A DNA stretch of 64,000 nucleotides, from the NCBI RefSeq assembly GCF_000177535.2, contig NC_015673.1:1178001-1242000 (forward strand), read 5' to 3'. The translations under genes were made by a program, and so were the position numbers. Positions 1 through 8,624 of the stretch are shown here, in pieces (within the stretch, counting starts at the first letter, position 1; the number at the start of each line of letters is the position of its first letter). A model generated the notes under the pieces. It saw nothing but the letters and a program-made list of their open reading frames with translations. It was not told the origin of the DNA and searched no databases. The stretch is from Corynebacterium resistens DSM 45100 (lineage in GTDB: Bacteria > Actinomycetota > Actinomycetes > Mycobacteriales > Mycobacteriaceae).

Positions 1-527
1 CGACTGAACGTGGCTTCATGGTGGGCAATGGTTCGATGGTTGCGGCCGTCACCAATGCCACCGGTGTGGTACCCGACGCCCCCGGTAAGCCCAAACCCAC
101 GATGTTCGAGGCCTGCCGGCCCCAGCTCGACGGGCTAGACATTCTTGTGATCGGAGACAGGCTGAATACCGACATTGCCGGGGGCAATAGTGCGGGGCTT
201 CCCACGCTGTGCACGGTGACCGGAGTTTCTACCCACCGCGATATCTTGGCAGCTAAGCCCGGCGAACGTCCTACATACATCGCTGCGAACATGCGTGATC
301 ATCTATCAGGATGGTCGGCCAGAATCGCGGAGCATCCCGAAGGCGAAGGCCAGGTTGTCCTTATTAGCGCTGGCGAGCAAGGCACAGCCCGAGTTATGGC
401 CGCAGAAGCCTTGGCCGTTGCTGCTCCTCTTGTGTGGAAACTGGTGGACGCGGGGCACTCTGTGGAAGACATCACTGTGCGTGGTGAAGACGATCATGCA
501 CGCACTGCGATTTCCGCTTGGCGTTAG
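1..527 (+). CDS. HAD-superfamily phosphatase, C-terminal part (partial)
   Basis: The reading frame is open from the window edge (frame beginning at base 3) to the TAG at 525-527, so the N-terminus lies outside. What remains has the C-terminal HAD signature of the NagD/phosphoglycolate-phosphatase-like (HAD-IIA) group: KPKPTMF followed by VIGDRLNTDIAGGNSAGL, which carries the late acidic motif that holds Mg2+, and then a typical LCTVTGVS strand. HAD-IIA enzymes hydrolyse small phosphate esters in the cytosol. The last 60 residues, after a DHLSGW segment, form an Ala-rich extension I do not recognise. In Corynebacterium a HAD phosphatase commonly sits just upstream of tlyA, which fits. The catalytic N-terminal DxD motif cannot be checked and the substrate is unknown. 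Confidence 0.8.
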   Translation, partial: TERGFMVGNGSMVAAVTNATGVVPDAPGKPKPTMFEACRPQLDGLDILVIGDRLNTDIAGGNSAGLPTLCTVTGVSTHRDILAAKPGERPTYIAANMRDHLSGWSARIAEHPEGEGQVVLISAGEQGTARVMAAEALAVAAPLVWKLVDAGHSVEDITVRGEDDHARTAISAWR

Positions 528-557
528 CTAATCACCCCGTGCAAAGAAGGAGATACT

Positions 558-779
558 GTGGATAACTCGAATACTAAGAACGTGACCCCATCTCCGGCGG
601 CAGTGGCGGAACAGGCGTGGCGGCGTCGAGAAGAAGAGAATAAGTCCCCAGAAGAAAAAGCTGCCGAGCTAGCGCGAACAGTCGATCAGCTGTTGGCCAA
701 GGACGTCGATGGCAGCGAGGAAGCGGCGGTCTTGGAAGAAGCTCACCGGGTAGTAAACCAAGCACTGGGCGCGAACTAG
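558..779 (+). CDS. small conserved hypothetical protein (73 aa)
   Basis: A 73-residue frame starts with GTG at 558, about 6 bases after a good AAGGAG ribosome site (547-552), and ends with TAG at 777-779. The protein is hydrophilic and predicted helical, with an EEENKSPEEKAAELAR stretch and no signal peptide, membrane segment or cysteine. It lies 30 bases after the HAD phosphatase and 73 bases before tlyA, on the same strand, so it is probably co-transcribed with them. I do not recognise its function. The ribosome site and its place between two conserved genes are the main reasons to call it real. Confidence 0.65.
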   Translation: MDNSNTKNVTPSPAAVAEQAWRRREEENKSPEEKAAELARTVDQLLAKDVDGSEEAAVLEEAHRVVNQALGAN

Positions 780-852
780 CGAACCGCATTAACGAACTCC
801 ACGGCAACTAGCAGAATCCACGGCAACCAGCAAGAGAGAAACGAGCGCGACG

Positions 853-1698
853 ATGGCGAAGAAAGGGTCCGGCAAAGGACAGAAGCTGCTCCGGCTAGAC
901 GCAGAGCTGGTGAAGCGCAAGATCGCTCGCAGTCGCGAACACGCCCAGGAGATGATCAAGGCTGGTCGAGTGACGGTAAATGGCATGCGGGCCACGAAAC
1001 CTGCCACGGGGGTAACAGGCGAAGTTTCCATCAAGGTCACAGAATCCGATGATGACCGCTGGGCTAGCCGCGGTGCACATAAGCTCCTCGGCGCGTTGGA
1101 AGCGTTTGAACCACAGGGGCTCTCGCTACGGGACAAGTTCATCTTGGATGCTGGTGCATCGACGGGCGGATTTACGGATGTGTGCCTGGACCGCGGGGCG
1201 AGAAAGGTCGCCGCAGTGGACGTTGGCTATGGGCAGCTGGTGTGGCGTTTACAAGATGATGCGCGTGTTGACGTTCATGATCGGACCAATGTGCGAACAC
1301 TCACCCCAGACATCTTGGGTGGACAAGCGGACTTGATGGTCGGCGACTTGTCGTTCATCTCCATCACATTGGTATTGCCGGCCATCGCTGCTTGCCTTCG
1401 GGAAGGGGCGGATTTACTGCCGATGGTCAAGCCCCAGTTCGAAGTGGGGAAGGATCGGTTGGGCCACGGGGGTGTTGTACGTAGCCCCGAGCTGCGCGAA
1501 GAAGTTACGCTAACTGTGGCGCGCGAGGCAATGAAGTATGGTTTATCTACGAAGAGCGTGGTGGCCTCCCCGCTGCCCGGCCCCAGCGGGAACGTCGAAT
1601 ACTTCCTGTGGCTGGTGAAAGACGGCGGGGCCTGTGCCCCCACCGATGATGAGCTCGTAGACATGGTGCGCCAAGCAGTGAAGGAGGGTCCGCAATGA
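853..1698 (+). CDS. tlyA: TlyA, 16S/23S rRNA (cytidine-2'-O)-methyltransferase
   Basis: TlyA transfers methyl from SAM to ribose 2'-OH of cytidines in both ribosomal RNAs; in mycobacteria this gives sensitivity to capreomycin. The 281-residue length is normal. An S4 RNA-binding domain covers roughly residues 12-70 (RKIARSREHAQEMIKAGRV). The FtsJ/RrmJ-like methyltransferase domain follows, with the SAM loop LDAGASTGGF at 98-107. The likely K-D-K-E catalytic set is visible: RGAHK (K77), GDLSF, MVKPQFEVGKD, and the final GNVEYF glutamate. The gene overlaps the start of nadK by four bases (ATGA), so the two are translationally coupled. Older annotations call the family hemolysin A, which the methyltransferase motifs do not favour. 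Confidence 0.93.
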   Translation: MAKKGSGKGQKLLRLDAELVKRKIARSREHAQEMIKAGRVTVNGMRATKPATGVTGEVSIKVTESDDDRWASRGAHKLLGALEAFEPQGLSLRDKFILDAGASTGGFTDVCLDRGARKVAAVDVGYGQLVWRLQDDARVDVHDRTNVRTLTPDILGGQADLMVGDLSFISITLVLPAIAACLREGADLLPMVKPQFEVGKDRLGHGGVVRSPELREEVTLTVAREAMKYGLSTKSVVASPLPGPSGNVEYFLWLVKDGGACAPTDDELVDMVRQAVKEGPQ

Positions 1699-2612
1699 CC
1701 GAAAAGGCACAGCGTGAAGCTCTTCTTGTCGCGCACACTGGTGTCCACGAAAACCTTGGACTAGCAGCAGAGGCTGCCTCGCGCCTGCAAAAAGGCGGCA
1801 TCGACGTACGAGTGATGGCCACGGCGGATCCAGCTCCGGTGGCTCGCCACGAGATCCTAGGCCGGTTCAAACGCTATGGCCATACCACCGAAGCCGCCAC
1901 CGGCGTGGAAATGGTTCTGGTGCTAGGCGGAGACGGTACGTTTCTGCGCGCCGCCGATATTGCACACGCCGCAGATGTTCCGGTGCTGGGTATCAACATG
2001 GGGCACATTGGCTTTTTAGCGGAGTGGGAGCAAGAATCCCTCCAGGAAGCGATCGACCGAGTCATCGCTAAGGACTACCGTGTTGAGGATCGCATGACCT
2101 TGACCGTGACCGCCCGCGATGGGGATGGACGCGTGCTGGGCACTGGGTGGGCTCTCAATGAGTGTTCGGTGGAAAACCTCAATCGTCAAGGTGTTTTGGA
2201 TACCATCTTGGAGGTCGACGAGCGCCCTGTGTCTTCTTTCGGTTGTGATGGTGTTCTCGTTTCGACGCCGACAGGCTCCACCGCTTACGCCTTCAGTGCA
2301 GGCGGGCCAGTGCTGTGGCCGGAATTGGATGCGATCCTTGTAGTGACATCCAACGCGCACACTCTCTTTAGCCGACCTTTGGTGGTTTCACCGAACTCCA
2401 TGGTGGCGGTGGAAACTAACCCATCGACATCACCTGCGACAGTGGTTATGGATGGTTTCCGCCAGATTCACATGCCTCCGGGGGCGCGCGTAGAAATCCG
2501 CCGCGGGCCACAACCGGTGCGCTGGGTGCGGTTGGATTCTGCACCATTTACTGACCGCTTGGTGCATAAATTCCGACTGCCCGTTACGGGCTGGAGGGGT
2601 CCGCGGCACTAA
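1695..2612 (+). CDS. nadK: NAD kinase
   Basis: This enzyme phosphorylates NAD to NADP with ATP or polyphosphate in the cytosol. The 305-residue protein has the diagnostic GGDGTFLRA motif at 78-86, the NMGHIGFLAEWE segment, and the glycine-rich VSTPTGSTAYAFSAGGP motif of the second domain that binds NAD. Its ATG overlaps the tlyA stop by four bases, and its TAA is followed directly by the recN ATG, giving a compact tlyA-nadK-recN operon, an arrangement seen across actinobacteria. No promoter is visible between the genes. Confidence 0.96.
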   Translation: MTEKAQREALLVAHTGVHENLGLAAEAASRLQKGGIDVRVMATADPAPVARHEILGRFKRYGHTTEAATGVEMVLVLGGDGTFLRAADIAHAADVPVLGINMGHIGFLAEWEQESLQEAIDRVIAKDYRVEDRMTLTVTARDGDGRVLGTGWALNECSVENLNRQGVLDTILEVDERPVSSFGCDGVLVSTPTGSTAYAFSAGGPVLWPELDAILVVTSNAHTLFSRPLVVSPNSMVAVETNPSTSPATVVMDGFRQIHMPPGARVEIRRGPQPVRWVRLDSAPFTDRLVHKFRLPVTGWRGPRH

Positions 2613-4283
2613 ATGCTCTCCGAGATTCATATTCGCAACCTCGGTGTGATCGCTGAGGCCGAAGCCGAATTTTCCGATGGGTTAACTGTCGTAACTGGCG
2701 AGACCGGCGCGGGTAAGACGATGGTGGTGACCAGCCTGCGTTTGTTGTCCGGGCATCGGGCAGATGCTTCGCGGGTGCGTGCCGGGGCGGATAAAGCCAG
2801 TGTGGAGGGGATCTTCGCGACCGATTCACCCGCCGTTGCAGAAATGGTTGAGGAGATCGGTGGCTATGCCGATGAGGGCGAGGTCATCGCATCCCGTACC
2901 GTGACCGCGGCCGGTAGGTCGCGGGCGCATCTGGCGGGCAAAACGGTGGCCGCGGGGGTTTTGGGGGAGTTCGCCGGGCATGTCATCACCATCCACGGCC
3001 AAAATGATCAGCTGAGGTTGCTGGATAACGTGCGCCAGTTGCATGCCTTGGATGAGTTTGCCGGGGTTGGGGACCTGGTGGCGTCGTATAAAGAAAAGCG
3101 TAAAGAGTGGAAGCAAAAAGCAGCTGACCTGAAGCGCCGACTGGAGGCAAAGCGGGAGCTTGCCTTGGAGGCGGAGACTCTGCAACGGGCTGTGGAGACG
3201 ATCGATGAGATTGATCCGCAGCCGGGCGAGGACGAGGAACTCAAGGCGACAATTCAGCGGTTGCAGGATGCCGACGATGTACGGGCGGCGTTGCAGCAGG
3301 CGCTGGCCGCGATTGATGGTGATGAAGCTGATGTGGAGGTTCCGGGGGCGAGCGATCTATTGGGGCAGGCGACGAGTGCGTTGACGAGTGGTTCGGCGGG
3401 CAAGGATAAGCAGCTCGCCGAGCTAGCGGATCGACTGCAGGACGTGGTGGCGCAGCTCAGTGATGTGGCCATGGAGCTGGGGCAGGCGATGCTGGATGTG
3501 CCGGATCCGGATTCGCTGGAACAGTTGCTGGAGCGCCAGCAGCAGTTGCGGGAACTGCGGAAATTCGCCGTGGATGTGGACGGAGCGATCGTTTGGCGGG
3601 ATGAGGCGCGGGCGAAATTGGAGACGATCGATGTCTCGGGGGCTGCGATTGAGGAGCTTACCGCGCAGGTGGAGACAGCGCGGGCTGCAATGATGAAGGT
3701 TGGCGAGAAGCTATCCAAGGCGCGTGCAAAGGCGGCCAAGCAGTTTGGTGAAGCCGTCACGAAGGAGATTCGTGGCCTACACATGTCTGCGCAGGTGCGG
3801 GTGGATATCACGAAGGGCGAGCCGAATGCGCACGGTCTGGATGAGGTGGAGTTCCGGCTGGTGCAGGGCGGGCACGATACCGCGCTGGCAGCTTCGGCTT
3901 CAGGTGGTGAGCTGTCGCGTGTGATGCTGGCGCTGGAGGTTATTCTGGCGGGCAAGGGCCGCACGATGGTCTTCGACGAGGTCGATGCCGGCGTGGGCGG
4001 TAAGGCCGCAGTGGAAATTGGGCGGCGGTTGGCTCGGCTGGCTGTCGACAACCAGGTGATTGTTGTTACTCACTTGCCGCAGGTTGCTGCTTTCGCCGAC
4101 GCCCACGTGTATGTCTCTAAGGCTGCCAGCGAGGAGTCTGTGGAGTCCTCGGTACGGACTTTGTCCGCGGAGGAGCGCACGGAAGAATTGTCGCGCATGT
4201 TGGCGGGCTTGGAGAGCGAAACTGGCCGCGCTCATGCTGAAGAATTGCTGTCAATGGCTAGTGAAGCTAAGGCGGAGCTTTAG
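2613..4283 (+). CDS. recN: RecN, SMC-like DNA repair ATPase
   Basis: RecN is an SMC-family ATPase that acts at double-strand breaks with RecA. The protein is 556 residues, close to the usual size. It starts MLSEIHIRNLGVI and has Walker A GETGAGKT at 29-36, a long central charged coiled coil (about residues 150-380, rich in Q, E, A and R), then the ABC signature ASGGELSRVMLALE and Walker B TMVFDEVDAGVGG near residue 450, followed by VTHLPQVAAFAD. The start codon directly follows the nadK stop, so it relies on coupled translation. It is the last gene of the operon; downstream the genome departs from the usual Corynebacterium order, in which steA comes next. Confidence 0.96.
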   Translation: MLSEIHIRNLGVIAEAEAEFSDGLTVVTGETGAGKTMVVTSLRLLSGHRADASRVRAGADKASVEGIFATDSPAVAEMVEEIGGYADEGEVIASRTVTAAGRSRAHLAGKTVAAGVLGEFAGHVITIHGQNDQLRLLDNVRQLHALDEFAGVGDLVASYKEKRKEWKQKAADLKRRLEAKRELALEAETLQRAVETIDEIDPQPGEDEELKATIQRLQDADDVRAALQQALAAIDGDEADVEVPGASDLLGQATSALTSGSAGKDKQLAELADRLQDVVAQLSDVAMELGQAMLDVPDPDSLEQLLERQQQLRELRKFAVDVDGAIVWRDEARAKLETIDVSGAAIEELTAQVETARAAMMKVGEKLSKARAKAAKQFGEAVTKEIRGLHMSAQVRVDITKGEPNAHGLDEVEFRLVQGGHDTALAASASGGELSRVMLALEVILAGKGRTMVFDEVDAGVGGKAAVEIGRRLARLAVDNQVIVVTHLPQVAAFADAHVYVSKAASEESVESSVRTLSAEERTEELSRMLAGLESETGRAHAEELLSMASEAKAEL

Positions 4284-4658
4284 GCTTCGATAAATTATTT
4301 TCTGGGCGGGGTTGTTTCTTACACGAATGTATTTTCGCACGTAAGGATATACGTGATGGGTATCACGTTGATAGGGGTGCGATAGGACAGCAAATTTGTT
4401 GCCCACAACGCGTGAATGCTGGTAGAAGGCTGTGTATAGTTTGGCAATGTAAAGCAAGCAACGGTCGGTGTGACAGGAGCAAGCTTTGCCAGGTGCTCGG
4501 TTACTAAAGCGGTTCGGGTGAGTGGAGCTAGCTGATGTTAAGGGGTTTGAGTGCCTGCTGGTTCGGCGCTCTCGTCGCGCTTGGGTTTGTTTGGCTTGGC
4601 CCTCGCAGCGGTGGGGACGTGGGGCTAGGAACAATTCCACCAAGTTAAAGGATTCTTC
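4284..4658. other. 375-bp intergenic leader before the accessory lipoprotein gene
   Basis: No convincing gene was found here. The segment is visibly more AT-rich than the flanking operon. It contains overlapping dyads at 4338-4368 (entered separately) and a possible extended -10 with TATAGT at 4435-4440 preceded by TG, about 200 bases before the lipoprotein start, which would give a long untranslated leader. No T-rich hairpin terminator for recN is visible, so read-through from recN is possible. Confidence 0.5.
4338..4368. promoter_or_regulatory. operator-like cluster of ACGTG dyads
   Basis: Two perfect inverted repeats overlap here: CACGTA at 4338-4343 pairs with TACGTG at 4350-4355, and ACGTGAT at 4351-4357 pairs with ATCACGT at 4362-4368. 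This gives three alternating copies of the ACGTG half-site in 31 bases. No T-run follows, so a terminator is unlikely. A regulator binding site controlling the lipoprotein/WXG-like pair is the natural reading, but the regulator is unknown. Confidence 0.4.
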
Positions 4659-5555
4659 ATGCGAGGGAAAATCGGGGGCACTGCGGTGGCGTTTGTCGTC
4701 ACATTATCCATGGCTGCTTTAAGTGGCTGCAGTGTGTCATTCGTCGATGCTTTATCTGATTCTCCGAAAGCGAATGAGAGGCAGCGTTCTGCGGGAGTCG
4801 GGGGCGGCGAAGGGCGGTCGCATGAAGCTGAGGGGGACAGTGGCCATTCTGGTGGCGCCGATAGGGGTGCCAAGGAAGGCGCTGGAAAAAGATCCGGGAA
4901 CAATCCTGGGGAGTTGACATCAGGGGATTCGGGGGAATCTTCTGATGAAGCATCTTCAGGGCAGGGAACGGGGAACGAGGGGGCTCCCGCTGGCGAGGGG
5001 GCTCGGCCAGCGGGACATGAGGGACTGTGGTTCGATTCGGAACCGAAAGACCCGTGGGACAAATATGTATGGAAATCACAAAAGTTCATTGGAAAGGGGG
5101 GAGATATCCCGAAGTTGGGCCCAGGTACGGCAGATAAAACATTCTGGGGGCTGCCGGACCTGTGCTCCAAACAAATGCAAAAGAAAATGAAAGTGGTGGG
5201 GTTTGAGTTTGTCAAGATGGGTGCGAATGACGATGAGTTGCGGTTCTGCCTTTATCGAGAATTAAGTGTTGTACCTGGAAGATTAAATTTAAGAAATGGT
5301 CTAGTGAGTTTTGAGAAAGAAAAACCTGTCCGTGGGGTCGCAAAGGGCAATGGTGTCGAGTGGCCATTCCAATCGTTTGATCAAGTGGAGAAACCAGAGC
5401 TATTGCCCGATGTTCAATGTTCGGCCCAGAGAAAATTTTCGCGGGACGCTTATTTGCTTTTATCGGTGGCAGACGGTGAGCTGGGACTAAGCAAGAAAGA
5501 AAGTTGTGAACTGAGTATTCGGTTCACACAGGTAATTAAAAACACAGGTCTTTGA
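4659..5555 (+). CDS. predicted lipoprotein, accessory, unknown function
   Basis: A 298-residue protein with a classical lipoprotein signal: a positive start (MRGK), a hydrophobic segment and the lipobox LSGC, with lipidated Cys24. Residues about 35-125 are a Gly/Ser/Glu-rich low-complexity spacer typical of surface lipoproteins. The folded C-terminal half contains cysteines (PDLCSKQM, RFCLYREL, DVQCSAQ, ESCELS) that may form two disulfides outside the cell. The Cys-x-Leu pattern recalls the DUF3558 lipoproteins of mycobacteria and corynebacteria, but that is only a resemblance. The start has an AAAGGA ribosome site at 4647-4652. It lies 19 bases before the next gene, so the pair is probably an operon. 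Part of the gene (5270-5300) is clearly AT-richer than its neighbours, suggesting acquisition. Confidence 0.75.
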   Translation: MRGKIGGTAVAFVVTLSMAALSGCSVSFVDALSDSPKANERQRSAGVGGGEGRSHEAEGDSGHSGGADRGAKEGAGKRSGNNPGELTSGDSGESSDEASSGQGTGNEGAPAGEGARPAGHEGLWFDSEPKDPWDKYVWKSQKFIGKGGDIPKLGPGTADKTFWGLPDLCSKQMQKKMKVVGFEFVKMGANDDELRFCLYRELSVVPGRLNLRNGLVSFEKEKPVRGVAKGNGVEWPFQSFDQVEKPELLPDVQCSAQRKFSRDAYLLLSVADGELGLSKKESCELSIRFTQVIKNTGL

Positions 5556-5574
5556 AGACTATCGAGGGGGATTA

Positions 5575-7335
5575 ATGATTCGTTTTGATCTACGAGCTTT
5601 AGCTAGTGTTGAGAAGCAGTTGATGAATGTTTATTCGGAGTTGCTGAGCGTGCGACTCGCCGGCGCCGCCGGCGCGTTTACAACCGTGCCATCAGTTAAT
5701 GCAGCGTTCGCCCAGCATCAAACTATTTGGTCTGGGCAGTCTGGATCGGCCGTGGACACCATTGAGAATATCCGCGAACGGATCCAGTGGGTTCACAAAT
5801 TGTTTGCCGCCCATATTTCCGGCTTTGCGCTCCAAGAGGATTTATCAAAAGCGTCTCTTGACAACGTTCATTCCCATGTCACGCGCAATACCTCGGAACA
5901 TAGCCTCAATCTACCGGTGAACGCGGAACGCCAGATTCAAAACCTGATTTACACCGGCCCAATTGCCGCAGGTGAAGCTAGCACGCCACTAGCCGCTCTT
6001 ATCCAAGCCTTTCATGGAGATGATTCCATTCCGATCCGGGCTGCCAAACGCTGGACCGATGCTGGGCGTCAGCTTGGCGAGGCCATGGCGAATCTCAACC
6101 ATGCTTCTAACATGATTGCGGCAAGCGCTCAGGGAACTTCCTTTGATGCCGCACGTTCGGCTATTGGGGATCTCGTGAAACTTGGCAGCGTGGTTAGTGC
6201 CAATACGATGTCCATGGCTGCTTCGGTCAGCCAATTTCCAACTATCCGCGCCACCAATCTCGCGGCGTTGCACACTATTCAGGCCACGACCGCGCTCATC
6301 CCCGAACCCGCTGAGCGCCTAGCGGCCGAACAGGCCGCGGTGGCCTCGTATGTGTCTTCGCATCTGCAACCATCGCTCGAGCTGGTCAAACCTCCCGTAT
6401 CTAACCTCGGCGTGCCCATCACTTCTCGAGCCGGAGGCGGTGCCCTCAATGCGGGTGCCTTTGGGGACGCCTCCGCACCGACGATCATCAATGCGATCAA
6501 TGGTCACTCTCAAGCCCCCACACCGGTCGCCACGGGAACCGCTGGGGATCAAGCAGCGCACGCAGCATCCCAGGCTGGGCATGCAAATCCTTCGCAGGTC
6601 GCTACCGCCCCAGCAAGCGCTGTTGCCTCCCCAACTCCGACGCCACCAAACGCTCCCCACCTGACGCCCCTCAATGGCACAACTGGGGCGGCTCCCACGG
6701 TGCCTCCATCGACCCCATCGCCACTCAGCGTGGTTGCGCAGCGCCCGGCTTCTGCAAGTCCGCTTGCGTCACAGGTATCGCCGCAAACCGCTCCAGTGCG
6801 CCCCGCTGGCGGTGTACCTCAGGGGCCGATCGGTATGGGAGCAGCCAACCCCAGCACGGGGCTTCGCACCGGCGCGCCCACCAGCACCAACGTCACTTCA
6901 ATTTCTGCTCCTCGGGGCACTGGTGCTCTACAACCTAGCGTGCCGGCGATGGGGCAGGCACCAATAGTTAGCAACGTGGGGAACGCTAACGTTGGGGCTC
7001 GCTCAAGTATGGGGAGATCCAGTGGAGTTCAGCGCCTGCCTCGACTGCCATTCGCTGCTCAATCAGTGGCGGAAAACAATGTTGTGCGTGGCGCTTTCGG
7101 CTCTGGCCAGGCAGCAACCAGCACCCCAATGGGAGCGGGTGGGAGGGGCGCGATGGGCGTCGGAGCAACAGGTGCCGCAAGAGGTGCAACCGCAAGGGCA
7201 TCAGCAGCAAAGGGTGCAGCCGTTAAATCAGGGGCCAACGTGTTCACCTTCAACAAGGCCGACCGCGATTACTTCACTCGGCAGTTCATGGGGCGGAAGA
7301 AGAAGACGGTGCGCAAGGTGATCGCGGGGAGGTAA
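5575..7335 (+). CDS. large WXG100/PPE-like Ala/Pro-rich protein, unknown function
   Basis: The 586-residue protein starts at ATG 5575 after a GAGGGGG ribosome site. Residues 1-270 are predicted all-helical, with a WSG turn at 52-54 (IWSGQSG) between helical stretches, as in WXG100 and PPE proteins. About residues 280-510 are low-complexity Ala/Pro/Thr/Ser with many PTP, PSTP and AAP runs. The last 35 residues are different: an aromatic FTFNKADRDYFTRQFMG block followed by a very basic tail (RKKKTVRKVIAGR). There is no Sec signal. By analogy with WXG/PPE families it could be exported by a type VII system or tethered to the wall, but no ESX genes are nearby. Its partner is probably the lipoprotein 19 bases upstream. 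The call rests on visible features only. Confidence 0.7.
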   Translation: MIRFDLRALASVEKQLMNVYSELLSVRLAGAAGAFTTVPSVNAAFAQHQTIWSGQSGSAVDTIENIRERIQWVHKLFAAHISGFALQEDLSKASLDNVHSHVTRNTSEHSLNLPVNAERQIQNLIYTGPIAAGEASTPLAALIQAFHGDDSIPIRAAKRWTDAGRQLGEAMANLNHASNMIAASAQGTSFDAARSAIGDLVKLGSVVSANTMSMAASVSQFPTIRATNLAALHTIQATTALIPEPAERLAAEQAAVASYVSSHLQPSLELVKPPVSNLGVPITSRAGGGALNAGAFGDASAPTIINAINGHSQAPTPVATGTAGDQAAHAASQAGHANPSQVATAPASAVASPTPTPPNAPHLTPLNGTTGAAPTVPPSTPSPLSVVAQRPASASPLASQVSPQTAPVRPAGGVPQGPIGMGAANPSTGLRTGAPTSTNVTSISAPRGTGALQPSVPAMGQAPIVSNVGNANVGARSSMGRSSGVQRLPRLPFAAQSVAENNVVRGAFGSGQAATSTPMGAGGRGAMGVGATGAARGATARASAAKGAAVKSGANVFTFNKADRDYFTRQFMGRKKKTVRKVIAGR

Positions 7336-7416
7336 TCATCGCAAGGCAGCAATAATCCTCCACCACCCCGGCGCGCCTACAACAACATCAGTCACAATGG
7401 CACCAAAATAGGCGCC

Positions 7417-8610
7417 ATGACTCGATCCCGCTCCGACCAGCCCGGCCTCATCGGTGCCACCCGCGACCTCACTGGCCCCAAGGGGATTCACAAGAACCTC
7501 ACCAAGGGGAAGTTGGGTGCTGGTGACATCGCTGTCATCAACCAACCCGACATCAACCGCTCTATGGCGCAGCGCTTCATCGATTCCCAGGTGGGCGCGG
7601 TCGTCAACGTCGCGCCGTTTACCACGGGTCGCGTGCCGAATTTCGGACCCCAGATGATGCTGGATTCCGGGATTGTCCTGGTGGAGAACGCGGACGAAGA
7701 GATCACGCGCAAGGTCAAAAACGGCAAAAAGGCCCGCCTCGACGAGGGCAAGGTCTTCTATGGTGACCGTTCCATCGGCGGTGGAGTCACGCTTGACCTC
7801 GATACCGCGATGGAGCGCTTCGACGAGGCGCGCGATACCCTCGGCGATCACATGGAAGCCCTCAGCGGCAACACGGCGGAGTTCGTGCGGAGTGAGTCCC
7901 CGCTACTCATCGATGGGTTGGGCATCCCAGATGTGGACATCGATATGGACGACCGCAAAGTGCTGGTCGTGAGCCCGGATCCCCAGCTGCACGAAAAGTT
8001 GAAGGACCTGCGTTACTTCATCCGCGAGTATGATCCCATCGTCATCGGCGTGGGGGCCGCAGCCGATGAACTAATCGCTGCCGGTCACAAGCCACGGATT
8101 ATCGTCGGTGACCCGGAGACGATCGCGACGAACACGTTGCGCTCGGGAGCTCTCGTTGTGCTGCCCGCGGGGCCAGATGGGCACGCTGCCGGGCTGGAGC
8201 GTATCCAAGACCTCGGCGTGGGAGCCATGACCTTCCCAGCTGCTACCACCAACCCAACACACCTTGCCTTGCTTCTGGCGGAATACCACGGCGCATCCAT
8301 GGTGGTGCACCTAGGCGAGAACCTGAACCTGGATACCCTCTTCACCCAAGCTCACGATCCAGAGACTCCTTCCGCTATGCTCACCCACCTGAAGGTTGGT
8401 TCCCGCTTGGTGGATTCCACCGCTGTGGCCGAGCTGTACCGAGTATCTAAATCCGGCAGTGGCTGGTTGTGGGCGATTCTCGGTGTGCTGCTCGCCATCG
8501 CTGTCATCATTGCCATCGCCGGATTTAGTGGTGACCAAGGCTTCGTGGATAATCTCATCGATACCTGGAACGGCATCGCGCTGAACATCCAGGACCTCTT
8601 CAAGAAATAG
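7417..8610 (+). CDS. steA: SteA, cell separation protein
   Basis: SteA was identified in Corynebacterium glutamicum (cg1603) as a component of the pathway that activates the RipC-type cell wall hydrolase for daughter-cell separation. The 397-residue protein contains the characteristic cytosolic part (MLDSGIVLVEN, GLGIPDVDIDMDDR, VIGVGAAADELI, IIVGDPETI) related to thiamin pyrophosphokinase-like folds, and one C-terminal membrane helix at about residues 350-370 (WLWAILGVLLAIAVIIAIAG). It is 14 bases upstream of steB, matching the conserved pair. The ribosome site before ATG 7417 is weak. In this genome it is separated from recN by the accessory pair. Confidence 0.9.
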   Translation: MTRSRSDQPGLIGATRDLTGPKGIHKNLTKGKLGAGDIAVINQPDINRSMAQRFIDSQVGAVVNVAPFTTGRVPNFGPQMMLDSGIVLVENADEEITRKVKNGKKARLDEGKVFYGDRSIGGGVTLDLDTAMERFDEARDTLGDHMEALSGNTAEFVRSESPLLIDGLGIPDVDIDMDDRKVLVVSPDPQLHEKLKDLRYFIREYDPIVIGVGAAADELIAAGHKPRIIVGDPETIATNTLRSGALVVLPAGPDGHAAGLERIQDLGVGAMTFPAATTNPTHLALLLAEYHGASMVVHLGENLNLDTLFTQAHDPETPSAMLTHLKVGSRLVDSTAVAELYRVSKSGSGWLWAILGVLLAIAVIIAIAGFSGDQGFVDNLIDTWNGIALNIQDLFKK

Positions 8611-8624
8611 GGAGGACCCTTCAA

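Noticed and set aside
3254..4051. 265-codon open frame antisense to recN
   Set aside because: Ser/Ala/Arg-rich shadow composition in GC-rich coding DNA, no ribosome site, and recN is an unmistakable gene on the other strand.
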